In this document: positions 36,832 through 42,286 of the stretch, one piece after another
Numbering within the stretch: the stretch's first letter is position 1
Layout: the number at the start of each line of letters is the position of its first letter
Assembly: GCA_902774815.1 (NCBI GenBank)
Contig: CACYJV010000029.1
Coordinates: 1-42,286, forward strand
Origin: an uncultured Prevotellaceae bacterium
Lineage (GTDB): Bacteria; Bacteroidota; Bacteroidia; Bacteroidales; Bacteroidaceae
DNA length: 42,286 nt
Reading direction: 5' to 3'
Made by a program: the position numbers and the translations under genes
The notes under the pieces: model-generated
Seen by the model: only the letters and a program-made list of their open reading frames with translations
Databases searched by the model: none
Told to the model about the DNA's origin: nothing

Positions 36832-39198
36832 ATGACTTGCGTTCGTTCAACATTCATTGCCCTGATGGCGGCAGCACTTTTCGCCGTCTGTCCACGCCTT
36901 TACGCCAATCCTGCATCCCTTCAGGGAGTGTCGGGGGCAGGTTTGTCCTCTCCTGATGGCAGCATTGTCGTCGAACTCAGCAACGACGGCTCTTTGGGCT
37001 ACACCGTGAAGAAAGACGGTCAGGTGGTATACAGCCTCAGCAACATCTCAATCGTCGTGGGAAAGGAGGCCATTCCCAGTGCCAAAGCTGCCAAAAACGC
37101 CTTCAAAATGGGGCGTGTGCAGCACGTGAAGCGTAGCTTCCAGCCCGTTGTTCCGCTGAAGTTTTCAACGATTGACGAGGACTTCAACGAGGCAACCGTC
37201 AACGTTGCTTCGGGCGTTCAATTGCTATTGCGCGTCATGAACAATGGCGTGGCCTATCGATTTGTGCTCAACCGCAAAGGTAGTGTTGACGTCTACGATG
37301 ACCACTTCGTGCTTACCCCTGCCGAAGGTTTCACTGCTCATTACCAGACAGCGCCCGACAACTTCAACACTAGCTATGAGGAAGCCTATCGCAGTGCTTC
37401 GCTTAGCGAATGGAATGCTTCCGACCGCAAGAAGGCTACGGTGCCTGTGCTGCTCTCGCGTACTGCCGACGACACGCAACTTCTCATTGGCGAAAGCGAT
37501 GTCGACGACTACCCACACCAGTTCCTTACCACGTCCGATGCCACGGCTCTTATGCCCGTCTATCCCAAATCGCCCTTGAAATGGGAACCCGCTGGCGACC
37601 GCAATGAGCGCATTACAGAGGAAGCGCCCTACATAGCCCGCACCACAGCCAGCCGTTCGCTGCCGTGGCGATGGGTGGCCGTGACCGATTCGCGCGGCAT
37701 CATCGAGCAGACCATCCCCATTCAGCTGGCCCGTCGCAACAGTCTTGGCGACACGAGTTGGATCCATCCCGGACAGGTGTCGTGGGAGTGGTGGAACGGA
37801 GCTGCCCCTTATGGTCCTAATATCGACTTCCGTGCCGGCTGTAACTATGAGACCTACTGTTATTATGCCGACTTCGCGGCCGCTTACGGGGTGCGCTACA
37901 TCCTGCTCGACGAGGGTTGGGCCAAGTCAACGCGTGATCCTTTCGTGGGCAACGACGACCTTCGCCTGCCCGACCTTATCAAGTATTGCGATGCACGGGG
38001 CGTGAAAATCATCCTATGGCTGCCCTGGCTGACCGTATACAACCACTTTGACACCATCTTCGACGTCTATGAGAAGTGGGGTATCACCGCCGTGAAGATC
38101 GACTTTATGGATCATGCCGACCAATGGATGGTGAACTTCTACAAAAAGGTGACCGCCGAGGCTGCCCGTCACCACATTGTCGTCGACTGGCACGGTGCCT
38201 TCACGCCGGGAGGTCTGGAGTATGAGTATCCCAACCTGCTGAGCTACGAAGGCGTACGTGGACTGGAACAGATGGAAAACTGCCGCCCCGAGAACACCGT
38301 CTACATCCCCTTCATCCGCAACGCCGTGGGAGCTGCCGACTTCACGCCGGGTGGCATGTTCAACCTGCAGCCCGACCGCTACTATGCCGTACGTCCGAAC
38401 AGTGGTGCCATGGGCACTCGTGCCTTCAACATGGCGCTTTACGTAGTGTTGGAGAGTGGTGTGCAGATGCTATGCGATAACCCTGTGCGCTACTACCAGA
38501 ACGATGACTGCACACGCTTCATCGCCAGCGTACCGACAACGTGGGACGAGACGCGCTGTCTCGATGCCGTGGCAGGTGAATATGTGGTCGTGGCCAAGCG
38601 CAAAGGCAACCAATGGTTCATCGGTGCCATCACTAACGGCCAGCCGCGCGACCTTACGCTGAACCTCGACTTCCTCGGCACAGCCCCGCACCAGCTCGTT
38701 GCCTTCCGCGATGGCGTGAATGCCGACTATCAGGCTATGCACTACATGAAGGATGTGACGACTGTCGACACGCAAACGCCCCTTAACATCCATCTGGCCC
38801 GCAATGGCGGCTGGGCTGCAGTGCTCAAGCCTGCCACACAGCAGCAAGGTTTACACCTGGTGGAAGGACTCCCCAATAATCCTGACGATGACGAGAAGGT
38901 GTTTGATGTTGTCGAACAGATGCCATCTTTCCCTGGTGGGCAACCAGCTCTGGCAGATTTCCTGAAGAACAACCTCCGTTATCCTGACGAAGATGTTCTG
39001 GGGAGGACCATCGTAAGCGTTATCGTCGAAAAAGACGGCTCGCTCAGCCACGTTACTGTCGCAAAGGCCCTTACACCTGCCTGCGACAAGGAGGCTGTAC
39101 GCCTTGTCAAGAGCATGCCTCGGTGGATTCCAGGCAAGCAAAACGGCCAGCCTCTCCGCGTCCGCTACATGATTCCCGTCGACTTCTTTTCGACTTGA
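36832..39198 (+). CDS. GH97 glycosidase (retaining branch) fused to a TonB C-terminal domain
   Basis: A 788-residue exported protein. A signal peptide (about 1-25, ALMAAALFAVCPRLYA) precedes a GH97 enzyme. Asp424 (VKIDFMDH) and Glu479 (VRGLEQM) match the nucleophile Asp415 and acid/base Glu470 of the retaining alpha-galactosidase BtGal97a with a constant offset of 9. The SusB base Glu508 is replaced (VDWHGAF). After a short linker (NNPDDDEK) residues about 688-788 form a clear TonB_C domain: FPGGQPALADFLKNNLRYP, VEKDGSLSHVTV, MPRWIPGKQNGQPLRV and a final PVDF. There is no transmembrane anchor for it. The reading frame is continuous with no sign of a frameshift. Probable alpha-galactosidase acting in the periplasm; the role of the TonB domain is unknown. 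Confidence 0.9.
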   Translation: MTCVRSTFIALMAAALFAVCPRLYANPASLQGVSGAGLSSPDGSIVVELSNDGSLGYTVKKDGQVVYSLSNISIVVGKEAIPSAKAAKNAFKMGRVQHVKRSFQPVVPLKFSTIDEDFNEATVNVASGVQLLLRVMNNGVAYRFVLNRKGSVDVYDDHFVLTPAEGFTAHYQTAPDNFNTSYEEAYRSASLSEWNASDRKKATVPVLLSRTADDTQLLIGESDVDDYPHQFLTTSDATALMPVYPKSPLKWEPAGDRNERITEEAPYIARTTASRSLPWRWVAVTDSRGIIEQTIPIQLARRNSLGDTSWIHPGQVSWEWWNGAAPYGPNIDFRAGCNYETYCYYADFAAAYGVRYILLDEGWAKSTRDPFVGNDDLRLPDLIKYCDARGVKIILWLPWLTVYNHFDTIFDVYEKWGITAVKIDFMDHADQWMVNFYKKVTAEAARHHIVVDWHGAFTPGGLEYEYPNLLSYEGVRGLEQMENCRPENTVYIPFIRNAVGAADFTPGGMFNLQPDRYYAVRPNSGAMGTRAFNMALYVVLESGVQMLCDNPVRYYQNDDCTRFIASVPTTWDETRCLDAVAGEYVVVAKRKGNQWFIGAITNGQPRDLTLNLDFLGTAPHQLVAFRDGVNADYQAMHYMKDVTTVDTQTPLNIHLARNGGWAAVLKPATQQQGLHLVEGLPNNPDDDEKVFDVVEQMPSFPGGQPALADFLKNNLRYPDEDVLGRTIVSVIVEKDGSLSHVTVAKALTPACDKEAVRLVKSMPRWIPGKQNGQPLRVRYMIPVDFFST

Positions 39199-39227
39199 AC
39201 CATCGAGAACAGTACTTTTCGCTTACT

Positions 39228-39268
39228 GAGCATTGCTTTTTCACGTAAAGAGCAATGCTCTTTTGTTT
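39228..39268 (+). terminator. Intrinsic terminator of the esterase-GH5-GH97 operon
   Basis: A 14-bp stem (39228-39241 with 39247-39260, one G-U pair, 5-nt loop CACGT) with core GAGCATTGCT, followed by TTTTGTTT. It lies 30 nt after the GH97-TonB stop. It is also the first member of the repeat family that continues to 39430. Confidence 0.8.
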
Positions 39269-39270
39269 AC

Positions 39271-39430
39271 AGGGTAATGCTCCTGAGGCGACGAAGCATT
39301 GCCCTGCAGGTTGCATCTCATTGCTTTAGAGGCCATAACCCATTGCTTTATCACTTACAAAGCTATGCTTTTATACCTCTAAAGCATAGGTTTATACCCC
39401 TACAGAGCATTGCTTTATAGAGCATAAAGC
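39271..39430. repeat. Array of AGCATTGC/AGCTATGC hairpin repeats
   Basis: Degenerate units with the core AGC(A/T)(A/T)TGC(T)TTT recur about every 20-25 bp and pair into hairpins. These are 39271-39281 with 39295-39305 (11 bp, one wobble), 39359-39371 with 39381-39393 (13 bp, one mismatch), and 39412-39418 with 39424-39430 (7 bp). The array fills much of the 363-bp gap (39199-39561) between convergent genes; I see nothing recognisable in 39441-39561. Confidence 0.7.
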
Positions 39431-39561
39431 GTCGCTGCGTAACGTACATAGCTATCCTTTGTCCGCTACGAGGTAGTCGCACTTCACGATTACATCGGCG
39501 GAAGCATACAATTGCGGATCGTCATTAAAAGGAAAAAGGTGCTAAGGGGGATGGTGCTCCA

Positions 39562-40590
39562 TCAACGATGTCGGTCGCGCCCCATCCACTTGCGGATGCG
39601 ACGGGCAATGGAACGGCCAATATGGCGCAAGTTGCCATGGCGCAAGTTGAGCCACAGCTCTTCAAGCGAATAGCCGACTTTCGTAAGGGGGTGGTTCCAA
39701 CCCATCACCTTATAGCGACGCTGCAGATAATCAACATGTTCGACGACGTAGCACGGATGGTGCAAAGGGAACGAGAGTTCATAGCGTGGCATAGTAAAGA
39801 TGCGGCGCAGTCGTCCAGGCATGGTTTGCAGTTCGGCAGCGAAATGAGTGCTGTCGGCAGTCAGCCCGACATTGTTCACAAGGTTCCTCGTCGGCATGAT
39901 GCAGAGCGACGAGCTGAGCAGGAGGTCAGCCCAATAGATGGTTTCGAAGTATTCCTTTCCGCTCTGGCTGTGGTCGGCAAACATCTGGAGCATGTTGTTG
40001 CGCAGGTGTCGCTCTCGGGCAATGGCGCGAAGGCGTTCCATGGCCTGCTCGTCGTGCATGAAGGCATAGTCGCCCTGCCAGCGTTCGGCCACGCGTCGCC
40101 ACGATGCCCATCCCCAAATGCTCTGGAACGAGGTGAAGAAATAGTCGTCATCGCCTACGTCGGTTGTCACCTCGTCGGTGTTGAACCCGCACACCATCGA
40201 GATGCGTTCATCGTGTTCGTAGCGGTCAAGCATCTCTTTGCAGAACGTAAAGAACGACTGCGAAGGCACCACATCATCCTCCAACACCATGACTTTGTCG
40301 GCCATGGAGAACGCCCACTGGTGCGAACGGAAGCCTGAAGGGTCGCAACCTTGGTTGTGGTCGAGGTACATTCGCCGCACATCGCACTCCCAGTCGATGT
40401 TCTCATCGCTCACTATCTGCCGGCAAGCCTCTATGCCAGCCTCATCACGTGGTCCGCGAGGACCGTCTTGATAGAGGAAAAGACGTGTAGGACGGGCCTT
40501 GCGCACTTCGTTGAACACGAGTTGCAAGGTGTCGGAGCGGGTGAAGAAGAGCATCAGCACCGCAATATCGGTCTTGGCAGGATACTTCAT
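39562..40590 (-). CDS. Glycosyltransferase of GNT-I/HlpA-like type
   Basis: A 342-residue protein with a GT-A-like N-terminal fold. TDIAVLMLFFTRSDTLQLVF begins it, and VMVLEDDVVPS carries acidic residues 104-106 as the likely metal-binding DxD-type motif. FQSIWGWASWRRVAERW is a further family hallmark in bacterial sugar transferases of this kind. No signal peptide, so it acts at the cytoplasmic face, presumably on a surface polysaccharide. It follows the flippase gene on the same strand across 95 nt with simple repeats. Donor and acceptor sugars unknown. Confidence 0.82.
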   Translation of the reverse strand: MKYPAKTDIAVLMLFFTRSDTLQLVFNEVRKARPTRLFLYQDGPRGPRDEAGIEACRQIVSDENIDWECDVRRMYLDHNQGCDPSGFRSHQWAFSMADKVMVLEDDVVPSQSFFTFCKEMLDRYEHDERISMVCGFNTDEVTTDVGDDDYFFTSFQSIWGWASWRRVAERWQGDYAFMHDEQAMERLRAIARERHLRNNMLQMFADHSQSGKEYFETIYWADLLLSSSLCIMPTRNLVNNVGLTADSTHFAAELQTMPGRLRRIFTMPRYELSFPLHHPCYVVEHVDYLQRRYKVMGWNHPLTKVGYSLEELWLNLRHGNLRHIGRSIARRIRKWMGRDRHR

Positions 40591-40615
40591 GGGCGATGGG
40601 TGGTGGGTTATGAGT

Positions 40616-40680
40616 GATGAAAGATGAAGGATGAAAGTTAAAGGATGAAGGATGAAAGACTAATTGATAAAGGATGAAGG
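40616..40680. repeat. GGATGAA-type simple repeat between flippase and glycosyltransferase
   Basis: Short units related to GATGAAGGATGAAAG recur across about 65 bp (for example 40624-40637, 40643-40657 and 40672-40680). Low-complexity spacer DNA with no visible coding or promoter function. Confidence 0.7.
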
Positions 40681-40685
40681 GGGCG

Positions 40686-42122
40686 CTAGCTCTTTTTGCG
40701 GCGGATGAACTGAATACATTCGTCAAGGATTGCGGCATGAGCGAGACGCATGATGCCGATAAAGAGCAGGGCTGCCACCACGACGCGCACGATGAGCAGC
40801 AGCCATAGCGACTGCAGTCCACTGGTGATCCAGCCAGTGAAGAGCATCACGGCGGCAGCGGTCAGCGCGAAAGGCAGAACATCGGCCAACAACATCGACA
40901 GACTATAGCCCGTGAGGCGGCGAACGAAATAGTGCCACACGAAAAGCCACACGACATTGAGCAAAGTGAACGCTATGACCATGCGACTGACGCCATAGGG
41001 CACAAGCAGAAGCATCACAACAATCTCGCAGAGGCCAAGAGCCAGCGTGCTCCACATATAGATGTCGGAACGGCCACGGCTGATGACGAGGTTGGAGAGC
41101 ACCAAGCTGAGCGGTGCCACAGCCCCAGCCACGCAAAGCACCTGCAGATAGCCGGCACTGGTGAGCCACTTGGCGGTGATAGCCAGCACGATGAACTCCT
41201 TGGCAACGAGCGAAAAGCCCAGCAACAGGGGAAAGGAGACGAACGCCGTGAAGCGTATCAACTTGCGAAGGGCTCGCAACTGGCGCTCACTGTCGCTTTT
41301 AAGGTCGACAAACACGGGTTGTGCAACGGTCTGCACCATGCCTTGAAGGGTGTAAGAGGCCTTGTAGTTCCACTGATAAGCCTGGTTGTACTGTCCTGTC
41401 TGGTGGGCTGAGTAGTAGCGACCGAGCAAGATGTTGAGTATATTGTTGTTCACCTGCGTGAGAATGGCCGACGCCATAATCTTAACGCTGAAGCGGAACA
41501 TGCGTCGCACGGGCTCAGCATCCCACGAAAGCGTGGGACGCCAAGGCGAATAGTGCCAAAGCATGAGCGTGTTGACGAGGATGTAGACATTGGTCTGCGT
41601 GGCAATGGCCCAATAAGCATAGCCCTGCCATGCCATCAGGACACCCGTCAGATTGGAAACGATGATGGCTGTCATGCCAGCCTTGGCCTGTTGCTTGGTG
41701 CGAAGGTTCTTGAACAGCCAAGCAGACTGTGCAAGACTGAAGCTACTGATGAAGAATCCGAGGAAGGCATAGCGGCATAACGGGACAAGACGTGGCTCGT
41801 TGTAGAACTTAGCGATGAGAGGTGCCGAGAAAAACAGGATGGTATAGAGGCCGAGACTGACTACAATGTTGAACCAAAACACCGAGTTAAAGTCGCGTGG
41901 TGTAGGGTTTTCGAGATTCGTCAGGGCCGTCTTGAAGCCACTGCTCTGCAACTCGATGGCCACTACGCTGAAAATGGTGATCATGGCAATCATTCCATAG
42001 TCGTCGGGCGAAAGGAAACGAGCAAGGAGAATACCGGCGAGCAGTCCGATGAGCTGTTGCACGCCATTGTTCATGCCACCCCAGAAAAGGCCACGGGCAG
42101 TTTTCTCCTTCAGTGTCTCCAT
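40686..42122 (-). CDS. Polysaccharide flippase, Wzx/MOP superfamily
   Basis: A 478-residue integral membrane protein with about 12-14 hydrophobic segments. The start KEKTARGLFWGGMNNGVQQLIG and the stretch YGMIAMITIFSVVAIELQSSGFKTAL are typical of the lipopolysaccharide/O-antigen flippase group. It likely moves lipid-linked saccharides across the inner membrane for capsule, O-antigen or other surface glycan. It is the first of at least two genes, with the glycosyltransferase next. A promoter (42134-42164) lies very close to the ATG. Confidence 0.9.
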   Translation of the reverse strand: METLKEKTARGLFWGGMNNGVQQLIGLLAGILLARFLSPDDYGMIAMITIFSVVAIELQSSGFKTALTNLENPTPRDFNSVFWFNIVVSLGLYTILFFSAPLIAKFYNEPRLVPLCRYAFLGFFISSFSLAQSAWLFKNLRTKQQAKAGMTAIIVSNLTGVLMAWQGYAYWAIATQTNVYILVNTLMLWHYSPWRPTLSWDAEPVRRMFRFSVKIMASAILTQVNNNILNILLGRYYSAHQTGQYNQAYQWNYKASYTLQGMVQTVAQPVFVDLKSDSERQLRALRKLIRFTAFVSFPLLLGFSLVAKEFIVLAITAKWLTSAGYLQVLCVAGAVAPLSLVLSNLVISRGRSDIYMWSTLALGLCEIVVMLLLVPYGVSRMVIAFTLLNVVWLFVWHYFVRRLTGYSLSMLLADVLPFALTAAAVMLFTGWITSGLQSLWLLLIVRVVVAALLFIGIMRLAHAAILDECIQFIRRKKS

Positions 42123-42133
42123 ATATTTTTCTG

Positions 42134-42164
42134 CAAAAGTAATGCTTCTTCGTCAAAAAACAAA
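42134..42164 (-). promoter_or_regulatory. Promoter of the flippase gene
   Basis: On the minus strand TTTG (42161-42164), a 19-nt spacer and TACTTTTG (42134-42141) are a perfect consensus match. Only 11 nt separate the -7 box from the ATG at 42122, so the transcript would have almost no leader. Confidence 0.75.
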
Positions 42165-42252
42165 GAAAAACAAGGCTTTTTTATTTAGGGAATAATATTT
42201 CAGTTGACCTATAGGAGGTAGAAAGACTTCGAAGAAGTCATAATATCAGAAA

Positions 42253-42274
42253 CCCCAGGTCTACTGACCTGGGG
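42253..42274. terminator. Hairpin near the right edge
   Basis: A perfect 9-bp stem CCCCAGGTC (42253-42261) with GACCTGGGG (42266-42274) and 4-nt loop TACT. No T-run follows inside the window; it may end a gene lying beyond the edge or be part of a repeat. Confidence 0.4.
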
Positions 42275-42286
42275 ACAGCTGCAACC

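Noticed and set aside
39228-39430. Possible CRISPR or integron attachment array
   Set aside because: The units are imperfect inverted repeats without constant spacers, and no integrase or cas gene is near; a hairpin repeat family explains it better.

Overview
The window looks like a chromosomal segment of a Bacteroidales bacterium, most likely a Prevotella-type (Prevotellaceae) species. Four things point there: SusC/SusD/SusE-type outer-membrane starch proteins; promoters of the Bacteroidetes form TTTG-N19/20-TAnnTTTG; a Thr-Tyr-Gly-Thr tRNA cluster leading into tuf; and secreted enzymes ending in a short 'GIYIVNGKKVVIK'-like sorting tail. No species can be named from sequence reading alone.

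Layout. (1) 1-2660, minus strand, housekeeping: the 5' part of tuf, four tRNAs, a short ribosome-hibernation factor, a XerC-type recombinase and rpsU. (2) 2945-14004, minus strand: a starch-uptake operon read susC, susD, susE-like, susF-like, GH13 amylase with starch-binding module, GH53 galactanase. (3) 14253-17186, plus strand: LacI-family regulator, MFS sugar transporter and PAP2 phosphatase, ended by a strong terminator. (4) 17390-26196, plus strand: malQ, susB-type GH97, pullulanase and susA-type neopullulanase. (5) 26309-32687, minus strand: purL, a two-gene chromate transporter and a GH43 arabinanase. (6) 32819-39198, plus strand: AraC-type regulator, SASA-family acetylesterase, GH5 endoglycanase, and a second GH97 enzyme fused to a TonB C-terminal domain. 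(7) 39562-42122, minus strand: a flippase and a glycosyltransferase of surface-polysaccharide type.

How it works together. Regions 2-4 form a complete starch system: surface binding and import (SusCDEF), extracellular amylase, periplasmic debranching and glucosidase steps, inner-membrane transport, and cytoplasmic glucanotransferase. Control appears to rest on the LacI-family protein. The same 19-bp palindromic operator lies between susC and lacI and, inverted, upstream of malQ. Its centre is 65-66 bp from the -7 box of all three promoters, which suggests activation. Region 6 looks like a small hemicellulose (possibly acetylated galactoglucomannan) cluster with its own AraC regulator.

The most unusual items are the GH97-TonB_C fusion, the shared operator geometry, and a family of AGC(A/T)(A/T)TGC-type hairpin repeats found at both convergent gene junctions in the window.
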